A stretch of 61,186 nucleotides of DNA from Lichenifustis flavocetrariae. Its GTDB lineage: Bacteria > Pseudomonadota > Alphaproteobacteria > Rhizobiales > Beijerinckiaceae. The position numbers and the translations under genes were made by a program. The DNA lies in the NCBI RefSeq assembly GCF_026130545.1, contig NZ_JAMOIM010000028.1, positions 1-61,186 of the forward strand, written 5' to 3'. The notes below the pieces were generated by a model, which saw only the letters and a list, made by a program, of their open reading frames with translations, did no database searches and was not told where the DNA came from. Position 1 is the stretch's first letter. Each line of letters begins with the position of its first letter. Positions 52,242 through 61,128 of the stretch are shown here, in pieces.

Positions 52242-53144
52242 ATGCCGCTCAGAATGAATCGGGACGTGTTTATCACCTGTGCGGTCACCGGCGCGGGCGA
52301 CACCGTGTCCAAATCGAAACACGTTCCGGTCACACCGCAGCAGATTGCCGAATCCGCCATCGATGCAGCCAAGGCCGGCGCGGCGGTGGTTCATTGTCAT
52401 GTCCGCGATCCCGAGACCGGCGCCGGCTGCCGTCGCAATGATCTCTACAGGGAGGTCACCGATCGCATTCGCGCTTCCGAGGTCGATGTCGTGCTCAATC
52501 TGACCGCCGGGATGGGTGGCGATCTTGTCTTCGGAGACGTTGAACGACCGCTTCCGCTCAAGGAAGGCGGCACCGACATGGTGGGCGCGACCGAGCGCGT
52601 GAGCCATGTCGCCGAATGCTTGCCGGAGATCTGCACACTCGATTGCGGCACGATGAACTTCAGCCTGGGCGATTACGTCATGACCAACACGCCAGGCATG
52701 CTGCGCGCCATGGCCAGGCTGATGACGGATCTCGGCGTTCGTCCCGAGATCGAGGCCTTCGACACCGGCCATCTATGGTTCGCGAAACAGCTCGCCGAAG
52801 AAGGGTTGATCGAAGACCCGGTCCTTATCCAACTCTGCATGGGCATTCCTTGGGGCGCGCCGGACGATCTCAACACCTTCATGGCCATGGTGAACAATCT
52901 GCCCGCGAGTTGGACGTTTTCGGCCTTCTCGATCGGCCGCAACGCGATGGCCTATCCGGCGGCGGCCGTACTCGCCGGTGGCAATGTCCGGGTCGGTCTC
53001 GAAGACAATCTCTATGTCGGTAAAGGCCAACTGGCCACGAACGCGCAGCTTGTCGAAAAGGCCGTGCAGGTTGTCGAAGGCATGGGCGGCCGCATCATCG
53101 GGCCGGCCGAGGTCCGCGAAAAACTGAAGCTCACCAAGCGCTGA
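52242..53144 (+). CDS. BKACE enzyme, probable 3-dehydrocarnitine cleavage
   Basis: A 300-residue beta-keto acid cleavage enzyme (DUF849) TIM barrel. His51 and His53 in VVHCHVRDPETG match the zinc ligands of the family. These enzymes use acetyl-CoA to split a beta-keto acid into acetoacetate and a CoA ester. The adjacent carnitine dehydrogenase points to 3-dehydrocarnitine as substrate, with betainyl-CoA as product. The next gene starts 11 bases after the stop. Confidence 0.9.
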   Translation: MPLRMNRDVFITCAVTGAGDTVSKSKHVPVTPQQIAESAIDAAKAGAAVVHCHVRDPETGAGCRRNDLYREVTDRIRASEVDVVLNLTAGMGGDLVFGDVERPLPLKEGGTDMVGATERVSHVAECLPEICTLDCGTMNFSLGDYVMTNTPGMLRAMARLMTDLGVRPEIEAFDTGHLWFAKQLAEEGLIEDPVLIQLCMGIPWGAPDDLNTFMAMVNNLPASWTFSAFSIGRNAMAYPAAAVLAGGNVRVGLEDNLYVGKGQLATNAQLVEKAVQVVEGMGGRIIGPAEVREKLKLTKR

Positions 53145-53154
53145 GGATCACATC

Positions 53155-54645
53155 ATGAGCCTCGTCAAGAAGGCCGCCTGCATCGGCGGCGGCGTCATTG
53201 GTGGCGCATGGGTCGCGCGGTTCGCCCTTGCGGGCATCGACGTGAAGATCTTCGATCCGCACCCGGAAAGCGAACGGATCATCAATGAAGTCATGGCCAA
53301 TGCCGAGCGGGCCTATGCCATGCTGACGATGGCGCCGCTGCCCCCGAAGGGGATGCTGACCTTCTGCGGCAGCCTCGCCGAAGCGGTCGCTGACGCGGAC
53401 TGGGTTCAGGAAAGCGTGCCCGAAAGGCTCGACCTGAAGCGTCGCATTCTCACGGAGATCGATGCCGCTGCACGGGCCGATGCCTTGATCGGTTCTTCGA
53501 CCTCCGGGCTTCTGCCGACCGAGTTACAGGCCCAGATGAAACATCCCGGGCGGATGTTCGTCGCCCACCCCTACAATCCGGTTTATCTGCTGCCCCTCGT
53601 CGAACTGGTGGGCGGCAAGGCAACCTCTGCCGCCACGATCGAGCGCGCCCAGCGAGGAGCCGAACAGATCGGCATGAAAGGTGTGGTCATCGCCAAGGAG
53701 ATCGAGGCCTTCGTGGGCGATCGCCTGCTTGAAGCCTTGTGGCGCGAGGCGCTCTGGCTCGTGCATGACAACATCTGCGACACCGAGACGCTCGATGACG
53801 TCATTCGCTATTCCTTCGGCCTGCGATGGGCCCAGATGGGCTTGTTCGAGACCTATCGCATCGCGGGGGGTGAAGCCGGCATGCGCCATTTCCTGGCGCA
53901 GTTCGGCCCGTGTCTCAAATGGCCATGGACGAAGCTCACGGACGTGGTCGATCTCGACGACGCGCTCGTCGAGAAAATCGGCACTCAATCCGATCGCCAG
54001 GCGGCGGGTCGTTCGATCCGGGAACTCGAACGCATTCGCGACGAAAACCTCGTCGGCATCATGCAGGCCCTGAAGGGCGGCAACGGCGGCAAGGGATGGG
54101 GCGCGGGCAAATTGCTGGCGGATTTCGAGACGAAACTCTGGGCGAACGCGGGCGGAGCCCAGCGGAGTCCTGATCTCTCGGCTCCGCTCAGGCTGGTGAA
54201 CACGAAGGTCAGTGCCGCCTGGGTCGACTACAACGGGCACATGACCGAGCATCGTTATCTGCAGCTGTTCGGCGATACTTCCGATGCGCTTCTGCGCATG
54301 ATCGGCGTCGACTTCACTTATGTCGAGGCCGGGCACAGCTATTACACGGTCGAAACCCATATTCGGCATCTCGGCGAAGCGAAGCTCGGACAGGAGCTCT
54401 TCACGACGGTTCAGATCATCGCGGTCGACGACATTCGCATTCGATATTTTACGAAGATCCACGATGCTGCGTCGGGGAAAGTCCTGGCGACGGCCGAGCA
54501 ACTCATGCTGCATGTCGACTCGAACGCCGGCAAATCCGTCGCCGCGCCCGCAGCAGTCCGATCAAAGCTCGCGGGACTCGCGGACGCGCATGCCAAGCTC
54601 GAGCAACCCGACGGTCTCGGTCGCCATGTCGGACAGAAAAGATAG
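53155..54645 (+). CDS. carnitine 3-dehydrogenase fused to betainyl-CoA thioesterase
   Basis: A 496-residue fusion. Residues 1-330 are a 3-hydroxyacyl-CoA-dehydrogenase-like enzyme with the NAD-binding GGGVIGGAWVARFALAG and a PYNPVYLLPLVELVGG segment. Residues 345-485 are a hot-dog thioesterase (VDYNGHMTEHRYLQLFGD, SYYTVETHIRHL). The first half oxidises L-carnitine to 3-dehydrocarnitine; the second probably hydrolyses betainyl-CoA to glycine betaine. With BKACE this covers carnitine to betaine plus acetoacetate. Confidence 0.92.
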   Translation: MSLVKKAACIGGGVIGGAWVARFALAGIDVKIFDPHPESERIINEVMANAERAYAMLTMAPLPPKGMLTFCGSLAEAVADADWVQESVPERLDLKRRILTEIDAAARADALIGSSTSGLLPTELQAQMKHPGRMFVAHPYNPVYLLPLVELVGGKATSAATIERAQRGAEQIGMKGVVIAKEIEAFVGDRLLEALWREALWLVHDNICDTETLDDVIRYSFGLRWAQMGLFETYRIAGGEAGMRHFLAQFGPCLKWPWTKLTDVVDLDDALVEKIGTQSDRQAAGRSIRELERIRDENLVGIMQALKGGNGGKGWGAGKLLADFETKLWANAGGAQRSPDLSAPLRLVNTKVSAAWVDYNGHMTEHRYLQLFGDTSDALLRMIGVDFTYVEAGHSYYTVETHIRHLGEAKLGQELFTTVQIIAVDDIRIRYFTKIHDAASGKVLATAEQLMLHVDSNAGKSVAAPAAVRSKLAGLADAHAKLEQPDGLGRHVGQKR

Positions 54646-54700
54646 GTGCCATCCCGAAGGGAACGGTGCCAGGATCGATTGATCCCTCGGGGCCGTCTCT

Positions 54701-55081
54701 TCAGCTTGCGCCGCCTCCAAACAAAGCCTCCAAGAGATGCTCGGGCTTGAACGGCTTCTGGACATGTTTGATGTCTGAAAAGCGGGCCGGTATCACATGT
54801 CTGTCATAGCCGGTGACGAAGACGAACATGACGCCGCGGTCCACAAGGGCATCGGCGACCGGATAGACGGGACCATATTCCCCAAGGTTGATGTCGAGAA
54901 CAGCCGCATCAATCCGCGCATTGGTAGAGATCAAGTCGAGCGCTCCTTCAATGGTTGGAACAGGCCCGAGAAGGTCGGCACCCAGGTCGGTAAAGATGCG
55001 GCCGGTCTCCTTGGCAAGAAAGTAATCGTCTTCGACGACTAAAACGCGCCGGCCGGCCAGATGAGGCGAGGAATGTGTCAC
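54701..55081 (-). CDS. single-domain response regulator
   Basis: A 126-residue receiver: VLVVEDDYFLAKETGRIF gives the acidic pocket, Asp63 in AAVLDINLGEYG the phosphoacceptor, and FVTGYDRHVIP plus VQKPFKPEHLLEAL the switch residues. This group (FVTGYD, HVQKPF) usually accompanies HWE kinases in alphaproteobacteria. The GTG start lies nine bases after the kinase stop with AGGA upstream, so it is the kinase's cognate partner. Confidence 0.9.
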   Translation of the reverse strand: MTHSSPHLAGRRVLVVEDDYFLAKETGRIFTDLGADLLGPVPTIEGALDLISTNARIDAAVLDINLGEYGPVYPVADALVDRGVMFVFVTGYDRHVIPARFSDIKHVQKPFKPEHLLEALFGGGAS

Positions 55082-55089
55082 AAGACGTC

Positions 55090-58000
55090 CTAATCTGTGC
55101 GGCCGCCAAGAGGTAGATCGATCGAACATCGCACGACGTCGTCGCCAAGTTCGAAACTTGTCCTTGCGCCGAGTGCGTAGGGTAGAGCACGCTCAATCAG
55201 CTCACGTCCATATCCCCCTTCTCGGAGGGCATCGACGCTCTCACGCGGCTGAACGATACCGTGTTCGACCCAATGCAGTTGCAGTCGTCGCCCACTTACC
55301 GGATCTTCATATGTCGTCCAGCTGACGGTAAGCCGCCCGTGGTCTGTGGCGAGTGCTCCATATTTGGTGGCATTGGTGGCCAACTCGTGCAGGCCGAGAG
55401 CCAATGTCTGAACATTCGCGTTCCGTAGTTGGACTTCGGGTCCCTGCAACTTGATCCTGTGCTCCTGCATTGCAGGGGTCCCCAACGCCTCCAACTCCGT
55501 GCGGACAAGCGTGGCGATCGTGATCCGCTCCTGCTCTGAGTGGGACAGAAGCCCTTGAACACGAGCCAGGGCCTCAAGACGGTTGTTGAACTTCAGGCGA
55601 AATGTCTCAAGGTCCGAGGTCGTATCCATCGTATGCTTCGCAACCGAGCGCACCACCGCGATCAGGTTGCGGGTGCGGTGCTGCAACTCGGCCACCATAA
55701 CGGCCTGGCTTTCCTGCATGGTGCGTAGATCGTCGACATCGGTCGAGGTGCCCAGCCACTCGATAATACGGTTGCCGGGGTCGCGAAGCGGCGTGGCTCG
55801 TGCCTGGAACCACCGATAGCACCCGCGCTTGTGCCACAGGATGCGGCATTCGGCTTCGAAGAGGCCGAGACGTTCCGCGCTTTTCCAAGCCTCCATCACC
55901 TGGGGGCGATCATCCAGATGAATAGAGGCGAGCCAACCTAAGCCCAAGCTCTCATGCTCTGACAAGCCAGTATAGGCCGTCCACTGCGGGCTTGCCCAGG
56001 TCCAATGTCCGACATCCACCGCACGCCACACGAGTTGAGGCACACCCTCGATGAGGATGCGCTGGCGTTCCTCGCTGTCGCGGACGGCGAGCTCGGTGCG
56101 ACGGTGTTGCGTGATGTCTGCCGCCGTGCCGAACCATTCTTGGATCCGGCCCCGATCATCGAGGAGCGGAACGGCTCGCGAATGCGTCCAACCGAGCGTT
56201 CCATCCGCGAGCCGGACCTGGTGCTCCAGGTCGAACACGCCCTTTTTCTGGATCGCCTCCCGGATGATCGCGGTGACGCGGAGCTGGTCAACCGCAGGAA
56301 TATAATGTTCGAGCCAATTCCGATCCGGGCTACCGGTATCACGTAGGACACCTCCACCGGACAATTCCCGCATCTCGGTCCAATCCGGGCTCATGCGGTA
56401 CATGATCTGGGAGCTCGCCTCGACAAGCGCCCGAAGCCGCGCTTCGGAAGCGATCATCTTCCCTTCAGCCTCACGCCGTTGCGTGATGTCGACGAAGGTC
56501 AGCACAGTTCCGTCGACGCGGCCCTCGAGAGTGCGATAGGGCCGCAGTCGCATGATGTACCAGCGGCCGTCGTGGCTGCGGACCTCACGCTCGATCAGCC
56601 TCGCCTCTCCTATCACGTCGCGAACATCGGCTTCGATCGCGTCATAATCGAGCTGATGCGTGAAGTGATTGATGGCCCTGCCAACGTCGTTTGCCGTGAC
56701 ATTGAAGAGGTCGGCGATGGGCGCGGTGAACATCTTGATTCGAAGACGACCGTCAAGAAAGAGCGTGCCGATCTCGGTGGCGGCGGTAAGGTTCTGAAGA
56801 TCGCTATGTGCGACCGAGATACTTTCGAGCTTGCTCTTTAGCTCGGCATTGACGGTCTGGAGTTCCTCGTTGATCGACTGTAGTTCTTCCTTGGAGGTTT
56901 CGAGTTCCTCGGCGGTCGAACGATACTCTTCGTTGATCGACTGAAGTTCCTCGTTGGCGGCACGGAGCTCCTGCACGGACCCTTCGTGACTGCTCCGGCT
57001 CTCGATCAGGGCTTCATGCGAGGCTTTCAGCTCCGCATGAAGATGCCTCACCTCATCCGGCCGGTCTCCGGCCGGTGCTGTGTCCACTTGTGGCAAGGGG
57101 CCGCCGTCGAGAAAAAGAACCAGCGCCTGCGCGGTTCTGCGGCCATCGGATGAAGGCGTCACATAGAGGGCTATGCGCCGCCACTCGCCCTCAAAGTTCA
57201 CCGACGCGGAATGTGTCAAGGTTGCAAGCTTATGATCGAAGGCACGAAGCAACGCGAGCCTAAGATCGAGCCGCAATTCCGGGCGAACGATGCTCGATAG
57301 TTTGTTGGAAAATGCCCCGGCGGAGTGAAGGATGAACCGGCCGGCTTTTGGTGACAAATGAACGATCTCTTGGCGATCGTCGACGAGTGCGCTTGGCGGC
57401 GCCGTGCTCTCGAGTGCCGCCGCGTGGAATGAAGCTGCCAGGGTCCCGGCGTCGAGCCGGGCGACTTGGCCCGTGGCAAGCTGCGCGAACCTGTCGGTTG
57501 GTGGCAGGTTCGGGAGGAGCGGAAGAGATTGCAACGCCTGTGCGCGAGCCTGATAGACCCGGGCTTCGCGGTCGATCGGGACGAAGAGGTCAGGGAGACT
57601 ATCCGCGGTTTCCGCGGTGCCGAGGAACAGGAAGCGATTTGGTTTCAGGCCATAATGGAAGATCGCACAGATCTGCTGTTGCAGAGAACGCTCGATATAG
57701 ATCAACAGGTTACGACACGTCACAAGATCGAGCCGTGAGAAGGGCGGGTCTTTGAGCACGCTGTGCGAGGCGAATAACACCAGATCGCGAACCTCCCTGC
57801 GGATCCGGTAATGCGTGCCTTCGTCGACAAAGAAGCGGCTGAGCCGTTCATCCGATACGTCAGCCTCGATCGAGCGCGGATAGCGACCCTCCCGCGCCGT
57901 GGCAAGCGCGCCTTCGTCCAGGTCGCTCGCGAAGATCTGAATCAGCACATGCGTCTTACGTCGTGCCGCTTCTTCGAGCATGAGAATCGCGATGCTGTAG

Positions 58001-58965
58001 GCTTCTTCGCCTGAGGCGCAACCCACAACCCATGCGCGGATCCCCGTCTCGTCGAGAGTGTCGAACAACGGCGCGATGGCACGCTGTTCCAACGCCTCGA
58101 ACGCCTGATAATCGCGAAAGAACATCGTGACCGAGATCAGCAGGTCTGAGAAAAGCTCCTTTGCCTCCTCAGGTGTGGCCCGGAGGTGGGCATCATATTC
58201 GGTCAGCGTGTCGAACCGGCAGACCTGCATCCTCCGCAGGACGCGCCGCATCACCGTTGCACGTTTGTAATTGGAGAAGTCGTGACCCGTGCGCGTGCGC
58301 AGAAATGCGACGATCCGCCGAAGATCATTCGCGGCCCCGTCCATGTCGAGCGACCGCACCGCTTCCTTGCTGTGCGCGACCTCTGCCAGGCGCTCGACTA
58401 GCCTGACGATCGGGCCGATGAAATCCGCGGCGCCGGTTGCAATCGCATTCTGCGGCATCATCGGGAAGCCGGCCTCGGCCGGTTCCTGGACCATGATAAC
58501 CCCGCCGGCTTCCTTGACCGACCGGACCCCGACCGAACCGTCCGATCCCGCGCCACTCAGGATGACGGCGACGCCATCGCCTCGGGCCGAGGCGATCGAG
58601 CGGAAGAACATGTCGATCGGAGCACGCCGACCGCGTGGCTCGGTGAACGTTCGAGCCGTGACGCTGTCTCCGTCGATGACCAACTCGCGGTCGGGCGGAA
58701 TGACATAGACGCAGTTGGGCCGGAGGTGAGAGTCGCTCTCCACCTGATGGACCGGCATTTTCGTGCAAGCCGACAGGATGGTGTGCAGCGCGCTTGGCTG
58801 GTCTGGGGCGAGATGCAAGATGACCACATAGGCGATCCCGAGATCATCCGGCACCTGGCGGAAAAAGCTCTGAAGTGCCGTGACGCCGCCCGCCGATGCG
58901 CCGATCGCGCAGATCGGAGTGTGGTTTTGCGGGGGGGCTGTCTCGATGCGGGGTTCTTGGGTCAC
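55090..58965 (-). CDS. CheB-CheR-PAS-HWE hybrid sensor kinase
   Basis: A 1291-residue multidomain protein. In order: CheB methylesterase-like (about 18-200, GASAGG near 24), CheR methyltransferase-like (about 215-475, MFFRDYQAFEAL, VGCASGEEAYSIAILMLEE), a long coiled coil (about 630-720, LRAANEELQSINEEY), three PAS domains (about 730-1080) and a C-terminal HWE histidine kinase (ELQHRTRNLIAVVRSVAKHT; LQLHWVEHG). There is no membrane segment. It probably senses a cytoplasmic signal through PAS domains; the CheB and CheR parts may modify it or a partner. It signals to the adjacent regulator. Confidence 0.92.
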   Translation of the reverse strand: MTQEPRIETAPPQNHTPICAIGASAGGVTALQSFFRQVPDDLGIAYVVILHLAPDQPSALHTILSACTKMPVHQVESDSHLRPNCVYVIPPDRELVIDGDSVTARTFTEPRGRRAPIDMFFRSIASARGDGVAVILSGAGSDGSVGVRSVKEAGGVIMVQEPAEAGFPMMPQNAIATGAADFIGPIVRLVERLAEVAHSKEAVRSLDMDGAANDLRRIVAFLRTRTGHDFSNYKRATVMRRVLRRMQVCRFDTLTEYDAHLRATPEEAKELFSDLLISVTMFFRDYQAFEALEQRAIAPLFDTLDETGIRAWVVGCASGEEAYSIAILMLEEAARRKTHVLIQIFASDLDEGALATAREGRYPRSIEADVSDERLSRFFVDEGTHYRIRREVRDLVLFASHSVLKDPPFSRLDLVTCRNLLIYIERSLQQQICAIFHYGLKPNRFLFLGTAETADSLPDLFVPIDREARVYQARAQALQSLPLLPNLPPTDRFAQLATGQVARLDAGTLAASFHAAALESTAPPSALVDDRQEIVHLSPKAGRFILHSAGAFSNKLSSIVRPELRLDLRLALLRAFDHKLATLTHSASVNFEGEWRRIALYVTPSSDGRRTAQALVLFLDGGPLPQVDTAPAGDRPDEVRHLHAELKASHEALIESRSSHEGSVQELRAANEELQSINEEYRSTAEELETSKEELQSINEELQTVNAELKSKLESISVAHSDLQNLTAATEIGTLFLDGRLRIKMFTAPIADLFNVTANDVGRAINHFTHQLDYDAIEADVRDVIGEARLIEREVRSHDGRWYIMRLRPYRTLEGRVDGTVLTFVDITQRREAEGKMIASEARLRALVEASSQIMYRMSPDWTEMRELSGGGVLRDTGSPDRNWLEHYIPAVDQLRVTAIIREAIQKKGVFDLEHQVRLADGTLGWTHSRAVPLLDDRGRIQEWFGTAADITQHRRTELAVRDSEERQRILIEGVPQLVWRAVDVGHWTWASPQWTAYTGLSEHESLGLGWLASIHLDDRPQVMEAWKSAERLGLFEAECRILWHKRGCYRWFQARATPLRDPGNRIIEWLGTSTDVDDLRTMQESQAVMVAELQHRTRNLIAVVRSVAKHTMDTTSDLETFRLKFNNRLEALARVQGLLSHSEQERITIATLVRTELEALGTPAMQEHRIKLQGPEVQLRNANVQTLALGLHELATNATKYGALATDHGRLTVSWTTYEDPVSGRRLQLHWVEHGIVQPRESVDALREGGYGRELIERALPYALGARTSFELGDDVVRCSIDLPLGGRTD

Positions 58966-59099
58966 CCGCTCAATCTAACGGACCCTCCCTCGGAGGTCTC
59001 CTCAAACCATCATCGACTTGGAAGACTGAGTTGCCGGTGCGACGAGCGAACAAGCCGCTTCGTCGCGGGTTGTCGCAGGCAACAGAGGAGCAAACGACG

Positions 59100-59162
59100 A
59101 TGGAACCCATGAAGCCAATGAAACCCATGGAGCCGATGAAACCCATGCAGCCGATGCAGCCG
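59100..59162 (+). repeat. 9-base tandem repeat encoding Met-x-Pro
   Basis: Seven imperfect copies of an ATGRARCCN-type nonamer in tandem. Such units can expand or shrink in frame by slippage, changing the length of the protein's N-terminus. Confidence 0.7.
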
Positions 59163-59414
59163 ATGGCCAAGACCAGCCCATGGTGGCCGCGGGACCTTGG
59201 CGAGCCTTCGAGCACAGGAGGTCAGAACGATCTCTCTTATGCTTTTTTCCCCGACAAGCATCGACTGCTCGTCCGGGAGAATGGAACGACGACGACATAT
59301 GATACCGGCGATCACCAGATCAGCGGTGTGTCACAGCAACAAAGCGGCTCTCGTTCCCTGAGCTTCACCAGTCAGAACGGCACCGTTAACCTCGACGAGC
59401 TGAAGCGGCTCTGA
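59100..59414 (+). CDS. small protein with Met-x-Pro repeats
   Basis: A 104-residue protein. The N-terminus consists of seven tandem Met-x-Pro units (MEPMKPMKPMEP and onward), followed by a compact conserved part: WWPRDLGEPSSTGGQNDLSY, then AFFPDKHRLLVRENG, TYDTGDHQISGVSQQQ and a final FTSQNGTVNLDELKRL. I recall close relatives in Rhizobiales without known function. GAGGAG precedes the ATG. It is divergent from the HWE kinase, so they may be co-regulated. Confidence 0.75.
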   Translation: MEPMKPMKPMEPMKPMQPMQPMAKTSPWWPRDLGEPSSTGGQNDLSYAFFPDKHRLLVRENGTTTTYDTGDHQISGVSQQQSGSRSLSFTSQNGTVNLDELKRL

Positions 59415-59609
59415 GCACGAGGGTAGCCGAGGCGGCGGCTGGACCCGTATCCCGTCAAGTACCGGGGCGGCGGGCGAATTGCCAACAAATGGGGTTCACC
59501 GCCTCTTCGGCACAGCGAGCGGCCGAGACCGCGATCTCCCCGCCTGGTCTCGAGCTGTTTGGAGAGAGATCACCTTGCGACCCGGCGCTTTTCCTGCGCA
59601 GTTTGCACG

Positions 59610-59933
59610 GTGGATCCGACGACGGAGAACAACAACGTGGCTTTCACTTGCACGGTTCCGGCTCGCCCCACGGTTCAGGTGGATGACGAGCGCGTGAGGA
59701 TCACCCGGTGGGACTTCGAGCCCGGAGCCAACACAGGCTGGCATGAACACGGCATGCCCTATTGCGTCGTCATGGTGCTCGGCGGAACTCTGGCGATCCA
59801 TAACGGCGAAGCGGTTACTCACGTGACCCTGGCTGCGGGGGATTCGTACACCCGCCCCAAGGGCATTACGCATGACGTGATGAATGCCTCGGAGCACCCA
59901 ATTGCCTTCGTCGAGGTGGAGATGAAGCGGTAG
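59610..59933 (+). CDS. small cupin-domain protein
   Basis: A 107-residue cupin. The first motif GWHEHGMPYCVVMVLGGTLA carries the metal-binding His pair, and GDSYTRPKGITHDVMN supplies the second-motif His. Small single cupins bind metal and often a sugar or organic acid. The GTG at 59610 is the best-placed start, though no good ribosome-binding site is visible. It stands between the Met-x-Pro gene and IS110 debris. Confidence 0.75.
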   Translation: MDPTTENNNVAFTCTVPARPTVQVDDERVRITRWDFEPGANTGWHEHGMPYCVVMVLGGTLAIHNGEAVTHVTLAAGDSYTRPKGITHDVMNASEHPIAFVEVEMKR

Positions 59934-60012
59934 GGGCGCCGACACGAAAACGCTTGCTATCACCACCGCCACCTTCCACGGCGACCGGAACTATACTGTC
60001 ACCCACTGTCGC

Positions 60013-60627
60013 CTAGAAAGAAACAAGGCAAACCTTTGATCCGGTTGGTATGCAGCCTATGTTCCTTGCCAAGGCGGAGCGCTCGCGCCCGATCCGACGA
60101 CGATCCTCTTCCTCGATCGTCGGTACGCGCAACATCGAGCATACCCGTGGCTCACCACGTATCCACGCCATGAGCGTGCGGACCAGCGTATCACCATCGA
60201 TCCTGTCTGTCTTTGCCCGCCAGTGCCGTCGCGATACCGCAATGGACGCTGCATCGATCACATGGCTGGTGATGCCGACTTCCGAGGCAAGCGCGCGATG
60301 GATCCAGAAGCCATCGAGCCCCGCTTCCTGGATGACGATCACCGGGTAGCGCGCACTCTCGCGGGCCTGCGCTTTGTCACGCAATCCCTCCAGACACGCC
60401 AGCATCGCCAGCAGATCGCCGCCCGGAACCCTTTGACGGGACATCTTCTCGCTGCCCGGTAACAATGAGGTCAACAGCCATGTCGATTTCGACAATTCCA
60501 GTGAAACAAAGATCGCGCCGAGATCAACGCGGAAAGCGGCAGGCGAGACAGGAGCTGCTGACACGGAAGATCCTTTTAGACCCGTTGGTGGTGAAACAAC
60601 TCTGGTATTTCCCAGAACGCAGTCCAA
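60013..60627 (-). pseudogene. IS110-family transposase, 3'-truncated
   Basis: The N-terminal DEDD catalytic domain of an IS110-type transposase: AIFVSLELSKSTWLLTSLLP has the first Asp/Glu region, VIVIQEAGLDGFWIHRALAS and RRHWRAKTDRIDGDTLVRTL follow. After EEEDRRRIGRERSALARN the sequence loses similarity and stops, so the C-terminal serine domain (Transposase_20) is missing. The first 30 residues are probably not native either. The element is inactive. Confidence 0.8.
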
Positions 60628-60738
60628 CGATCATCATGGGATCTTTTTCCTTGGGACAGCCTGACGGCCGCATGATCGCAAAGGTGGACAAGCGCATCGT
60701 CGGCAACGGGCTAGGCGCATATCCCATCCTGATACGCT

Positions 60739-61128
60739 GTGACTGCTTTGCTCGCCTGGAAGTGTCGCATGCGGTCAGAACAGCCAGTTCCGCCAGTGCC
60801 CATGGCCTCGGACCTGACGGACGTTATCTTCGCCCAGATACAGCAACATCTTGAATGCCATGACTTCGAACAGGGGAGGCAATTCCTCCTTCGGGTGCTG
60901 CTGCATCCGCTGCCGGACGGCGCCCGGCCTGCTACGCTCGGGGCGGTCGAGCAACGGCTGAGTGATCGTGACGCCCTCATGCGGGAGATCGAAGCCATCA
61001 CGCCGGAGACGGGAGCGGCCCATCATCGCCTCGGCATGCGGGTGCAATACAGCCTGACCAATTACAGGCTGTCCGACGTGATGACCGGGATGGTGGCCCA
61101 AGCCGTCGCTGTAGTAGTTTGTACTTGA
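60739..61128 (+). CDS. uncertain hypothetical protein
   Basis: A 129-residue reading frame. The middle (LTDVIFAQIQQHLECHDFEQ, EQRLSDRDALMREIEAITPE) looks like a helical protein, but the C-terminus runs into the IS-end-like sequence at 61110, and the opposite strand is also open. It could be a fragment. The stretch 60628-60738 before it holds no supported gene. Confidence 0.3.
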   Translation: MTALLAWKCRMRSEQPVPPVPMASDLTDVIFAQIQQHLECHDFEQGRQFLLRVLLHPLPDGARPATLGAVEQRLSDRDALMREIEAITPETGAAHHRLGMRVQYSLTNYRLSDVMTGMVAQAVAVVVCT

